A DNA stretch of 58,577 bases, taken from contig JBBHKE010002632.1 in assembly GCA_037447655.1 (NCBI GenBank), forward strand, positions 728,327-786,903. Direction: 5' to 3'. The DNA is from Zygnema cylindricum. Taxonomy: Eukaryota; Streptophyta; Zygnematophyceae; Zygnematales; Zygnemataceae. The notes under the pieces are model-generated. The model did no database searches. It worked only from the letters and a program-made list of their open reading frames with translations, and was not told the origin of the DNA. The translations under genes were made by a program, and so were the position numbers. This document shows positions 44,842 through 57,200 of the stretch, in pieces; the stretch's first letter is position 1, and each line of letters opens with the position of its first letter.

Positions 44842-47800
44842 GTAAGACAAGTATTTGCGGAAAATATTTAGGGTAAAAATGTGGGGCAGAAAATCCGTTC
44901 AATACTGACTAACATGTTATCACGCTATCATATTACCATGGCTTTGTTATGTCTGACGATGAATGAATCCTATCAGTAGCTCGAACCTCATGGAATCTGC
45001 CAGGAGTTGAGCTCAAGGCCAGTAGAATTCGGTTGTGACATTTTACTACTAGATTTGGGTACAGCGTTTCTTTCTGGCTTTTTCACATCAACTTTTTGGT
45101 ATTCCCATAGAATTCTGCTGTATTCGCATTTCTACGTGCACCAATTGTCTATGTGTTTGGTTGGCTGCTTGCGGTTTGTCAGTAGTTGTTAGCATTTCAG
45201 AGCATGATGCTTGTGTCCAATTTGTGAGGGGGGGAACAAATGATGGTCACCGGCCATGCAAGACTTGTGGTTTTGTGTCGACAGGTCTCAATGACGACTC
45301 CTTGGCAGGAAGAATAACTTAGTATTTACACCCATTCGTCATAATGCTCGTGTAGGGTGATGCAACACATAACACAGCAACTGTCATGATACCATGGGCC
45401 TTAGACCTTGCTCCATCCAGTTTTTTACATAAATCTTGTCTCGTTATATGAATGAATGGACAATATGATACGATGGGCATCATTATGTTTAAGGATCATG
45501 GGGTGTACTTGTCCATTAGGTGTGAGGTGGCAGTTAGCAAGCCTATGAATTTAGTTTGTAGACTAGTGCAAACTCATGCGATGCACACCAGAATTTTCAT
45601 TTACAGGTCCACTATAAATGACATGCATTTGTAAGTTCTGACAATTCAGAGTAAATAAAGTCCAGGAAACTGAAGTGAGTGCAATTTGTAGTATACAACT
45701 TAGAGTTATGTCACCTGCCAGTACATTGCCCATTGCTATGAATGTAAAGGAATTATCAGCGTAAATGCGGGATTAGTTTCAATACCAATTTAGTGTAGGG
45801 GTACGTGGCCGATTGTAGTCTCCCTTAATAGTGTTGTTAACACTATTTTACGATTGTCGGCCCAAAAAAGCTGTGACCCCATTAGTGTTATTAACACTAA
45901 TAGAGATGGGCAGCAGTGTAGTTTGGTGGGTCTAGTGTGTCCAAAATTGCTTTGCATGCTGCACTGTTACATTCTTTCTTTAAGTCTCTTCATTAGAGGA
46001 AGCCTTCAATTTCAATATTCCTTTTGCTGAAGCTGTACTATTGAATGATTATGCCATATCTTCTATGTCTCTTCAAAATAGGTTCCAATGCAAGTTTCTG
46101 AGGCATGTGTTAACCTTTTTGTTATACTCTTTAAAGGTAATGGTCGGTTTATGTCGACAGAATTGCTGCTTTATTGGTTAATTCTGAAGCACAGGTCCTT
46201 CTATCTAGATCACACCTGTCATGCGATTTGGTGTTCTGACATGGAGGCTTTCACGAGTCATTCAAATCTGACTCCCACTTTTTTTTTTCCTCCACCAGAA
46301 TTTGTCATAGTTAAGGAAAGTATTCCATGTAAATCTCGCACAGAAAAAGAATACAGACAATATTGAAGTATATTATTCCTTCCGCTATTGTTTCTGAATG
46401 TTTTTCATGGTGAATTCGTCACCTATCATCGGCACATAATTTTTTAGACCAGATGGCAACACTCGTCTCAATGCGTCTGAGCTTATATATGCTGCTATAT
46501 ATATTATTTTCTTTCAAGCCAAATATTTTATGTTTTTAATGTTACATGTTCGTGGCTGTTCCAATATCTGTATCAGGTATTGCAATTTACCTTTTGCTCA
46601 TAGGAGCTTTTGGACTACGGATATATGCGTACATTTGATATTCTGCCCGTTGCAAGTCACTTAAACAAAAAAAAAGCAGCTTCAGTTGATAGTCTGGAAC
46701 AGTTTTGATTTGTGACATAGCGTGCTTCTGTAAAGTTGTTATTTCCCAGTATCATGGCGGTTCGGCAAAACCGTGATTGCTAAGTATATATGAGTGGATA
46801 GAGATTTCTCAAACCTAGGACAAAACAGCCTGGGATAGGTGTGCTAATACCTTCATGCTGTACTAATATTTGGTTTAGGTTGTGATTATGCCATTGACAA
46901 GGTGAAGTAAGTGCAGTACCGGAATCTTTACATGCCTTCAAACTGGTTTTATGTAACAAAGCTGGATATGGCTGATCAAAGAAGTTACTTCCAGCTTGCT
47001 GCATTGGTTTGCTGAACAATATGTCCATCAAAAGATGTTTGAGTTCCTCCCTGCTGGCTCTTGGCCAACATCTCTTTTGTGTTTGCTTCTCTTCAGTCAA
47101 AAAATAAATTTGATAATATTAGTCAAACTGCAAAGCATAGGCTTGAGGTATTTTGCCACATCTAACTTTTCAGGTGACTTTTTACGGTCTAATTTTTGTG
47201 AACGGCATTCATTTATAAGAGAAGTATGGCAGAGATTTCAGCCTGGTCTATGGAGATTGCAATCGGGTCCTTTGCATCTGGCTTTAACATTTCTAAAAAT
47301 CCCCTTACTAATTAAACAACTTATTTTGAATTGGTCACCCGGCCACTGAGTTCTACTTTTACAGAGTTCTACTTTTATATCTCTTGTTCAGCCCAATGCT
47401 TTTAGGATATGTTTGGAAATGTTGTGTGGACCAGTAATGTGGAAATTCTGATGGTGAAACTTTCTGGGTGCATTTTTTGTCGCGTATTGGCTACCCCCAC
47501 GGGTACAGCAATACAAATCTGATACTCTCTATCCCATCGAGTATCGCGCCCTCCCTTACATTTGTTGCTGGGGATCTCATGGCCATTTGAACTTGAACAC
47601 ACAAAATTTATTGAATTAAGCGGCATACATGTTTTATTCAGCTGCCTTGTTAACAGTTGAAATTCAGGAGTCTTACAGTTTACCAAAACCTACTGTCTGT
47701 CAATACTAGATTAAAATTTTCACCAGCATAATTTAAATCGTGATGTTTTAAAGTCAAATAAAATAAAATCAAATCTAACATCTACTTGTGCTGGCTTGGT

Positions 47801-50800
47801 GCTAAGGAACAGCTGCACCACCAGTCCTTAGCCTACTGTTGCCATTCCAATTTACTGTTGAGTTTCTTGGGGCTTATTAGAAATAAAGTGACCCTGCTGC
47901 AGGAAGTCTGGAGACAGTGTCATTGAATTTGGATACTTTCACGTGGTCAGTAATGGCGACTGTGCCCAACAGGATAGCTATTTCAAGTGAGGTGAGTGCA
48001 AAAGCCCCTGTATATGACCCGCTGTGTTTTGCTACTTTCAAAGTTATGTGGAGTCAGGCTTGTCAGGTGTGAATTTTGTTCGCCTCAGGGCTATTGGTTG
48101 TCAGGTAACTTATGCTTTTCCTTGAGGAGCCGTAATTTACTTTGCAGGGCCTAAGTGTCGTTGCCCACGGAGAAGAGGAGGAAGAAAGAATTCTTTTTTC
48201 ATTTGGTGGCTACAGTGGACGGTATCATAACGAGGTGCGTCTAATTATGAAGCTTCTGGTATTAAGCTTGCCGTTTACGTGCTTATGTTCATGCAGAAAA
48301 TCCAGTTTGGTTAACTCGGTGATAGAACTATCTGAGAAGTTACAGGTTCAGCAGTAGTTTTTTTCAGTCCCGGATGGGTATGCTAGACTTCTCTTAAGCC
48401 TATGATCATTACTGTGATTCTCTTTTGACACTTGGCACCAATCTTTTGTGGGAATCTCAGTCAAAGAAAGACTAACCAGAGCATCAGGGAGGCTACCTTA
48501 CAGGTGTACGCTTTTCGTCCTGCATTTGTGCCTGTGGTGCCTTCTGAAGAAGTGCCGTTATCAGGGGAACAGCTGTCAGGACAGCCGGAGATGGGTAAGA
48601 AGTCAGAAGAGTCTGCGCCAGCAGTGAAACTCGAAGCAGTGAAAGCAGAGGAGCCCTCAGGGCAAGAAGCTGATAAGAAAGATAAAGAAGATGATATCAC
48701 AAGGCAGTTGGAAGAGGCAGCAGAAATGGCAGCTAAGGCTGAGAAGACAGCTATGAATGTAAGGATCTATCAATGCCCGTGGTCTTGTTTATGGTGCTTT
48801 CATCAACTTTTATGCATCATGTGTAGGACAAATGTGTCTGTTTTTTTTTATTCCTTTTAGGCCTTGCATCGACTCAAATGTGAAGTAACCTTTCAATGCT
48901 CTCATACTCTTCCGTTTTGGATGCAGGTAAGGGCCGAGGCTGAATACAAAGCAGCAAAGGTGAGGCGGCTTATTCTTCTTTCCTTTTCTATGTTCTGGTG
49001 TTCTATTCGCAATGATGTTCAGGACTAATTGGAGCACTGTGCTTGTTGCCGTTGTTGCTAGCTTTTATAACATTTTTGGCGAGAATGCTGATATTTTTGT
49101 TCTCATTTCCAATATGCAGGCTAGAGCAGATGCATGGGCCGCGATTGGCAAGGTAAGCTTACGTGTTGAGTTTTTTCTTCTGGCGGTTTTTATTTGATTT
49201 GACACTAGTGTAAACATTCAGCTTCGTTAAATTCACATTGATGTTTGTCCTGCGGTCTTTCTCAATCAATGTAGTATTTTATTTAAGGCCCCATTCCACG
49301 GTATGTTTCCAGAAGTTATGTTATGTTCTTTTTCTATGGATCTAAAGACCACGACAATCCATTCACCACAGGAATGTATCATCCGGACCTGGACAGAGTG
49401 GCATGTCAGGTTTTTGGGCTGGTATCTCCGTGCTAATACTCGATAAGACCTGTAGTCACGGCTGAATTTTAACCACTGATTCGCCGTTGCTTGAATTTGG
49501 ACCCTATGGCAACGCTTCGTCTTATTTGGCTTCAAGGGGATAATGCATGTCTAGGCTTTTTGAGAGCAAATGGATAAAGTTGGTCAACCATTTGAACATG
49601 TTTAAAAAACTGTTTGGCAGCATTGCATTCTAGTGCCTGCATTCTTGACTGACAAAACACTTTTGCCGTTATGACACTCCTTGTTGTATAGTGGGGATAG
49701 TGGGGCTAAGTTCTAAACTTGTATGGCTAATTCTCTGTGAAGTAAAAGTGTCTCGGACCTCTCTTTATTGAAGAATTAGTGGTGGTTCAGGCAAAGATGG
49801 ATGAGGAAGAGCTTAAGGAGAAGCTTGCAGCAGCCATCAAGGCGAAAGAGAAGGCCGAAGCGCAAACTGACGAAGCCCGGAATGCCATTGTAGCAGTGCA
49901 GCAGGCAACTCAAACAGCTCAGGCAGAGGCTTCCCGGTTGCGTAAAGAACTACAAGAATCCAGGACGCATCTGGCTGAAGCTCAAATTCGTGCATTACGA
50001 GTGGAGGAGAATGCCGAGATGGTGAAGTTGCAAAAAGACTACGGAGCCGCAAAGAGTGTCTTGGCCGACACGGAACAGGTGAGTTCACCTACATATTTCC
50101 ACGTTGTCATTTGCCACTGGCATGACAATATTCTTTGCACTCCAACAAACAAGAACAGATTTATCAGCTGTCCCAGATGGGCCTTAGAATGTGGAGCGAA
50201 ATGGTACAGTGGGGGATGTTTTATTTTTAGGGCGCGATCTGTTGTACAAAGCCTGTTTGGACTATGATCCAGATATGGAAGGGGCAGTGATAAGTTTGGA
50301 GTTATAACCCGGTGAATGTTCTTGCATACTACTTGTACATTGTGATCATGTTATACATTGTATCCTATGTATGAAGTGCAAGTGTTTGTGCATTCATATG
50401 GGGAAACACGACAGGTTTACAGTAGTATCTGCCAGCAGTTACAAAATTCAGTTGGTAAACGAAAGATAACGAGATTTGTTGTTCCCGTAAAATTTGTAGT
50501 TACAATTTCCGGAAAGTGAATCAGGTAAATTACACAGAACTGTTTGACACTAGTGCATTTGACTGACAAAAACACATAGTCATTATGACACTCCTGGTTG
50601 TTGTTTTAAAAGCTTTAGTCCTCTCAGTAGATAGGGCTGTGATAGGAGCAGTTTAGGACTTGGAAATATTTTTGGAAAAATCTGTAATATGTACCAGTTT
50701 TAGAGTGCCAATAACAGCTGTACTTGACACTTTAGAAAGTACGGTCACTACATCTGTTGATCGCTTATTGAATTTAAATAGAAGGTTCCTTTACGGACCA

Positions 50801-51804
50801 ATAAAACTCAGGATTAAACAGATTGCGTAATAACAGGTCAGCCTGTCATTATCTGAGACAAAGCAGGCTCCGATTTGAGGGCATCGAGACATTACGGAAA
50901 CAGGAATAAGTTCCTTATATTCAATGTCTTGTTTATTACCACTGTCCATCTTGACTATCTTGAACGCGTATGTTTCAGGAACTCTTGTCAGTTCGTGGCT
51001 CACTAGCTGGAGAGCAGGCGCGGTGTTTTCGATTGGAGGTATATATCTATCGCTGCCTTCAAGAAATTGAACATAAACAAATGGCTTTTCCCGCTCAGGA
51101 ACTCTTCTTTTGGTTATTTCTGGCCTTTGCAAGAGTTTTTTGCAAGAAATTTACTGTCCTTAACTTCATCATAGTTTCTGAATCATGATGACTCTACGCT
51201 GGCTACTTTCTATGTTTTAGGTCTGCGGTTATTTGTTTTTACGCAGAGCTTAATGTAAATGTGTAATTGCTCTGACGAGATATCCAGCTTGTTTCCGCTA
51301 AGAATTTATTTCTGCAGCATTAATCGTAAGACAGCATAGACATGTTGATGGAAGGACAATGCATGAATTTGCCACCTAGTAAATCATGTGAATCCACTTC
51401 ATTGGCTCTCTTTGAATCATTTCATAATCTCATGTCCTTTGAATAATCACAAGATGAAGTGCTGTATCCTGCAACTTTGGAAGACTTGAACGCACGCTAT
51501 GTTACTGTATTTTTTGAAATAATTGGTTACTGTATGTTGATGAAAGTATAGTTTACTGAATGTCGATGAAAGAAATGTTTACTGAATGTTGACGAAAGAA
51601 CTGTTCGTGGGTCTTTGACAGGTGGAGGTTGCAGAATTGCGGCAGCGGCTCCAGGGTATGGAAGCGTTGGAGCGAGAATTGGACCTTCTGCGGCGCCAGA
51701 AGGCCGCTTCAGACGAAGCCGCTGCGGCAGCAGCTCAGAAGAGTGCTCCAGGAGTTTGGGGCTGGCTTGCCGGGCCATCTGCACCGACGGCTTCCAAGGC
51801 ATGA
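40978..51804 (+). CDS. ACBP4: Acyl-CoA-binding kelch-repeat protein (plant ACBP4/ACBP5 class), 20 exons
   Basis: Members bind long-chain acyl-CoA esters and act in lipid trafficking and stress signalling, usually in the cytosol. The 20 exons join in frame to 732 residues (Arabidopsis ACBP4 is about 670). The acyl-CoA-binding domain covers about 12-105: YPDRFYAAAQYAG, LLLYSLFQQASHGPC, SAKWASWKELGNM, EAMRLFVRTLE. Six kelch blades follow (about 165-450), marked by VIGGNCNGR, VIGGHSNED, LFGGEDLKRR, VFGGGSHSS, IVGGGDNKG and FGGYSGRYHNE. A charged linker, then a coiled coil (about 557-710), lead to the family's WGWLAG near the C-terminus. The LFQQ motif has Phe where I recall Tyr in land-plant relatives. 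Intron 12 is 3.06 kb. No frameshift or truncation was seen. Confidence 0.95.
45827..45901. repeat. Paired small palindromes in ACBP intron 12
   Basis: AATAGTGTT-GTT-AACACTATT (45827-45847) and ATTAGTGTT-ATT-AACACTAAT (45881-45901) are two perfect 9-bp hairpins that resemble each other. The same word occurs inside TACACCG-family elements, so this is probably a short relic of that family. The rest of the 3-kb intron shows nothing recognisable. Confidence 0.5.
47903..51804 (+). other. ACBP4: ACBP exons 13-20: last kelch blade, charged linker, coiled coil
   Basis: Exons: 47903-47991, 48148-48234, 48504-48758, 48927-48959, 49120-49152, 49791-50078, 50979-51038, 51622-51804. Exon 15 encodes a Glu/Lys/Ala-rich linker. 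Exons 16 and 17 are both 33-base microexons of 11 codons. Exons 18-20 are heptad-like coiled coil (KLQKDYGAAK, ELLSVRGSLAGEQARCF, VAELRQRLQGMEALERELDL) and the WGWLAG terminus. TGA at 51802-51804. Confidence 0.92.
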
Positions 51805-52446
51805 TCGGGGCAGAACATGTAGCAGGCAATAAGGAACAATTAAACTGACACAGTAAATTGACACTGTAGATCGACATTGAAAATTTGAAGGATTGTTATT
51901 GTTGCAGGGAGCATACACCACATTTTGATTTTAAATATACCGAAAAATTCCTGGAGACATTTGCGTGGCAGTTTATTATTTTAGATGAAGAAGCTTCATT
52001 CCTGCAGTTGTCCATCGTCCTGATCAGCCACTGTAGCTTATGCAATTATAGATGCGTTTGATTACGTCTAGAAGATTTTAAAGCCTGCTTTTTGATGAAG
52101 TCAAGTTGCAGATTAGAATGATAATGATCTTAATTGTTTTCTTTGTGAATACAATTTTTGACGATAGTTTGACGAGGAAATACAGTTGTGCTCCCGTGTC
52201 TGCATCACAGCATCCTTATTCGTGTCAACAGCAAAACTTATCTTTACAAAAGTGGAGGATGTGAACATTGTTCTCCTCTTATGTCGAATTCCCTTGTTGA
52301 TAATTTAAAAATGGATAAGAATATCGAAAAGTATGGTGGCTGAATAACATGAGCAATTAAATCAAGGAAATAAAACAAAAAAAATTGAGAATATGTCGCT
52401 GGAACATAGGTTGAAGTCTTATAGCTACCATTGAGAATGTTTTGAG
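51805..52446. other. 3' flank of the acyl-CoA-binding gene
   Basis: Probable 3' UTR and spacer. No polyadenylation signal could be placed with confidence, and no other feature was seen. Confidence 0.4.
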
Positions 52447-52962
52447 CTAATTTATATCTTGTGTGTTCTCAACAGGAGTGACAAGTGAGGTAAATGGGAA
52501 AATCCTGATGCTGTGTGAGGATAGTGCTGGCAATTGAAGATTTGAGGTTATCAGTGGAACCATATCGGTTGGCTGGGTGAAACAGCGCCTACTGTCAATT
52601 GGTATCCTCCGAATAGTACCTGCCACCTTCAGATTCACTGGACGGTAACTGATTGTTGATGTTTGCAGACGAGATTCTGTAGTGCTGAACATCATATCAA
52701 ATTTCCGAACTATGTGGTGATCGACGTGTATCATACTGCCTGAAGATAAATTCTTCATCGTTATAAAATATTGGCAGGCAATAGATTTGATACCGCATAA
52801 TATCGCACAGTACATAAACGTATGCCAAAGCAGTAACCTGAGGTGCATTCTGTTGTGCTGTAGATATTTACATCCCCGTATGTACAAAAATTGTACTGAA
52901 TGCGATAAGACACATACAGCTGTGGAGTAACACCTGTTCACATCACAATATACTGTCGACAT
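52447..52962 (-). CDS. Possible hypothetical ORF, function unknown
   Basis: This is the longest unexplained open frame in the window: 171 codons from the first ATG (52962) to a stop at 52447, or 195 codons from a TTG upstream. The translation shows no motif I recognise, no signal peptide and no clear transmembrane segment. Its mixed polar composition is not low complexity. It lies between two plus-strand genes. It could be an exon of an unseen minus-strand gene, a decayed transposon fragment or a chance frame; I consider chance quite possible. Confidence 0.2.
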   Translation of the reverse strand: MSTVYCDVNRCYSTAVCVLSHSVQFLYIRGCKYLQHNRMHLRLLLWHTFMYCAILCGIKSIACQYFITMKNLSSGSMIHVDHHIVRKFDMMFSTTESRLQTSTISYRPVNLKVAGTIRRIPIDSRRCFTQPTDMVPLITSNLQLPALSSHSIRIFPFTSLVTPVENTQDIN

Positions 52963-53094
52963 CTCTACATTGGGTTCAGGCTTATTACTATTTTTTTTTA
53001 GTGGGCGATGCAAGAAAAGTTGTGCTCGATACAAAACCTAACAAAATATCGTGTATTAAGGGTAAAATGAAATGCATGTGTTGAAAATAAGAGG

Positions 53095-53180
53095 ACCCCC
53101 CCCCCATTCTCTCTCCTTCTTACCCTCTCCCCCTCTCCCTCTCTGGATCTCCTTCATCTTTTCCCTTTTTCCATTCCCTC
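53095..53180 (+). repeat. Polypyrimidine (C/T-rich) tract
   Basis: A run of about 80 bases, mostly C and T, begins with a poly-C stretch and continues with CTCTCCCC-type words. Similar in kind, on the other strand, to the purine tract at 657-1012. Confidence 0.7.
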
Positions 53181-53204
53181 CATCCCCAATTACTGATTCC
53201 TAAT

Positions 53205-53780
53205 ATCTAAATCTCAAGAAAAGTTTAAATTTTAACCAAATTTGATCCCAACTGCATTTTCCAAATTCCTATCCCAATTCCAGAATATATCTAAATGTAA
53301 ATCCAAATTGTAAATTTTGAATCTTAAAATCCGTTTCCAATTAAAGTCTATGCTTAAAGCAAGATATAAATGTTCAACCGAAATTATAATCTAGTTTATT
53401 AATACCTTTATCCTATCCAAATATCTATCCCAAATCTTACAATCAAAAATTCAATCCTGACTCCTAACTACAAATTTTAAAATATAAATTTAGAGCCCAA
53501 AATCCAAACTCCTAATCCAAATCCAAATTTCTAATTCCTAAATCCTAGTTACAATCAATTTATATTTCCCAATGAAGATTCTTAAGTCCTCGTTGAAATG
53601 AAAGCTACTTTTTTTTTCTAAATTCTTTAATCTGATTTCTAACTCTAATCGAAGTTAAGTATAATCCTAACACCTACATCTTCATTCCTAAAATTTGAAA
53701 TTTTAAAGTCCTGTGTCACGTTTTTTGATTTTTCACGTTTCCTAACTCCTGACTCGTAATTCTTGATCCTCGTTCCAATC
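53205..53780 (+). repeat. AT-rich degenerate array of AATCCAAAT/CCTAAAT-like words
   Basis: Over about 575 bases, words such as AATCCAAA, TTCCTAAT, ATCCCAA and TCCTAACT recur without a fixed period, while G is scarce on the plus strand. This strand asymmetry suggests an old, decayed short-unit satellite or an expanded telomere-like/CCAAAT repeat. No gene is visible. Confidence 0.5.
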
Positions 53781-54267
53781 AAAAACTAAATCGAAATGAA
53801 AATGTGTAAAATCAAATTCTCACATAAAAAAGGCATTTTAGGGCTTTTGCTTTACGTTATATATTCGAAAATTAAGGGGAAAAGAAATCTTGAAATAATT
53901 TCCTACCTTACTTGTCTATCGTATGCCCAAGCCTTCAAACCGAAGCTGAATCTGAACGAAGCTCGTAAAGATTAGAATTAATACTCTTCAATACAATCTT
54001 TGAAATTCCGATAATAGCTTCGGCTTTTCCTTTAGGTGTGAGGGATACTCAATTTATTTCGGACAACTTTGCATGGTCGTGCGTCATTCGCGGTAAATCT
54101 CGTAGCCCCGCCGTCCGTACGAGGTTTGTCGCGCGCGACGCACGACAGTGCAAGGGGCGTGCGACGAAATCTCATATGGTCGCACACATTCCCAGGGAGA
54201 CACCTCATACTCGGCAGTCTAACCGTGACGCGAGAGCCGGAGAGACGTTGCTTTCTTAGTTTTCCTA
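53781..54267 (+). promoter_or_regulatory. Upstream region of FLVB
   Basis: The interval precedes the FLVB start codon and becomes CpG- and GC-rich at about 54090-54250, in contrast to the AT-rich array on its left. It probably contains promoter and 5' UTR; no specific motif is assigned. Confidence 0.4.
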
Positions 54268-57200
54268 ATGGCGTCTTCCTCCCTCGTGCAGTCTCTCAGC
54301 CTGTCAACCTGCTCTAAATCAGTGGCCATGGCGGGCTCGGTTCTTGCTGCCGAAAATGCGTCTTTTCGTCTGCAGTCCGCTTTTGTCGGTCTTCCATGCG
54401 TCCCTGTCCCTGTTGTCGTTTCCACTAATGTGAGCGCGGGAAACTGCCGGACTGCCAGAAGGTCGATTGCAGTGAGGGCAGCAGTGGCCACAGACGCTTC
54501 GAAGCTCTCGCGAGTGGTTGAATGGGAGAATGGCAAGCGTCTGCAGGTATGGATGGATGAGGGAAGAAGAGGATGGAACCCTCGGTTGTTTCAAATGGGC
54601 CCGGAACACTTTTTCACGAGTTTATTAAATTCTCGATACATTTTTTATTTCTCCTGGGAGTTAATGTTCGCTTGTAAGGTTGTAAATGGTTGTGTAATCC
54701 TGAAAGCATTGTGATAGATGCAAGAAACTCTAAATTCAATGGTTTTTAACCTCAGATTTACTGACAGTTACCTCATATGAAGGTGTCAATTCGTTCGCTT
54801 GTAAGCCAATAACTTATATTTGTATGAGTATTACTGGAAATTCTAGGGCTAGGATTGTGCCAAACAACCTAAACCACTTAAATTGCTGCTTCATCTCGGT
54901 GGCACATCTTTTGGCCAAAGCTCTCATTGCGCGCCACGTGACAAGCGCACTGCATGTGCAAAGACACATGATGGACTTTTCCCCATATCATTTCATCGCG
55001 GTGTGTATGGACTTAGCGGGATACAGAAACCAGTTAGCTTTCCTACTCCTTCGTCTTGTTTAGTATCGAAAAGTATTGAAGTACGCTTTACAACTCTAAT
55101 TTTAAGGATTTTGGTTTAGACCCTTGAAAGAAAACACCTTTTGTACAATTTTTAAATTCAGAAAGAATACTCCATTTGTCTGTGATGATGTCAATCAGTT
55201 TTTTTTGTACTTTTTTTTTCTAATTGAAGGTATTTGACTTGAAACAACACCGTGAATTGCCTTTAGAGGTAATGACACTAATTGGGTCGTTTAAAAAAAA
55301 AATAAAAATAGTTAGTAGCGATATTCACACCTGCACTTGCTGTTAGCTTTGCCCTCCGTTCTTTTTTGTGTCAACCCAATTTTTGTGTTCTACCCATCAC
55401 ATGACCCAGGTGGTACAAAAGGCGGCAGGTAAGCTCCCAGCTATTGAGATTCAATCTCTGACACAGCATTTATGCCACGGACACCCGAAGTTTACAAAAG
55501 ACTGCGTAGACGTTTTCCTCAAAGTTTTAAAAGCGGTTTTCAACACTTTGCCAAGTCGGGTTTGAAGCGTGAGCTAGGTGTGAATAGAGGCATTAAACAT
55601 CTACATACGCAGGTGATAAGCGATCACGTTTTTACAATGTGTGTTGAAAATATTGTAGACAAAAAACAGGAAGTAACAATAACCGTGGGTGTCATAGCAC
55701 TAGTACCACTAATTAAATAAACAGCCATAATCTTTTGCCAGCTGATCCTTAATCAGAATCATTAAAACATATTTTTGACACTAACATTTTTTTACGCTAA
55801 CAGCAATTCGTGGTGTACTTCTAGTATCATTTTGTTCGACGTCATGTGCATCATAGGACTATGATCTAGCATGTAACCCTCCTTTTTCTGTCTCATAGGT
55901 AAGGTTGTTCTTCTGGTTGTCTTTTCCTGTTTACCACAAGCGTGTTTTACTTTCAACAGCTTACGATGAAAGACTCAGATTTATTTTTTAAATGGAAGTC
56001 TACAAAGTTTGCCGTGGATGCACCAAATGTTCCTTAGACGGATATATGCCTGTGGCTATTTCGTCTGTTCCCAGTTCAGATTCCTTCAAAACAAATAGGG
56101 ATAGTTTTGGGGAAAGCCATGTTTTTATTTGCCATAGTGAGGGATGCAGTAGCACAATGCTGAGTAGTTTGAAATCTGGTTGTAGAATAAACACTTATTT
56201 ACAGTGCAACGTCGAGCAGTGCATCTCAGACATCTCATCCAAAACCTTCAAAGTATTCCCTTTTGACAGAGCAACGAATGGAGTGATTGGAAGTCCAAAT
56301 TTGTTGTTGACAGGCTTTTGCAGAATTTTAATCGTATATGGGTCATTTTTTTTGTACCATAGAAACCCTCATTTTTAGCTTACTATATCTAACCTCCTTT
56401 TTTTTGACAAGCTTATTTAAATATCCTCAAGTTTCTGCATGTGCGTTATTTGACAACCTTCTGTCGATTTTTTTCAATTTTTATCCGCCACTCGTCATCC
56501 GTGAATTATCCCTTGGTGCAATTTCCTTAAATTGGCATGTGTAGACTACTATAGATGTATGAAGGGAAAAGCTTCCTGACAGTGGTTTGAAAACCTGGCG
56601 TATGGATTTTTGTCTTTTGTGGTGCAGACTCAGGTGCTTCAGATTGCGCGTGACACGACGACCATCAGGTCGCTTGACTGGGATCGCGACCGTTTTGACA
56701 TGTCAGTATGCTCTATGCTGGTCAGGATATTAGGCTCATATCTATTTTCCGTTTGGAAGAATGTCTGGATTGAATCAAATATTGTTTTTTTTCCCTTTGG
56801 ATCAATTTTATTGTTTCCCTCCATGGTGCAATTGCTGTCAGTCCTTGTATTGGGACAGATGAGGAGGATGTCACTTACCGCGTTTCTGTTGGGCCATCCC
56901 CTCTCCCCTCCCCCCTTTTTTTGAAGTGTTGATGAGATTTTAGTTACATGTTGAGATTTTGACCATGGCAATCGTTTTTGAAATTCTTGATAATTTGAGA
57001 GTATGTTCTCTACATTCAGTTGAAATCTTTGGGCAGCGGGGAAAAAATCGGAGGAGCGATTGAGTTACACGCTACTTTCTCTTGCTTTTCTTTTTCTTAT
57101 TGTTTCGTCTATTTTTTTGACCGCAGTGAGTTTGGACTTCAAAACGGAACAACATACAACTCTTTTATTATTCAAGGAGACAAAACTGCGGTTATCGATG

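Noticed and set aside
46780-47686. Minus-strand frames in ACBP intron 12, checked for a gene inside the intron
   Set aside because: No domain, no start context and no continuity between the frames; the intron size is unusual but no nested gene is supported.
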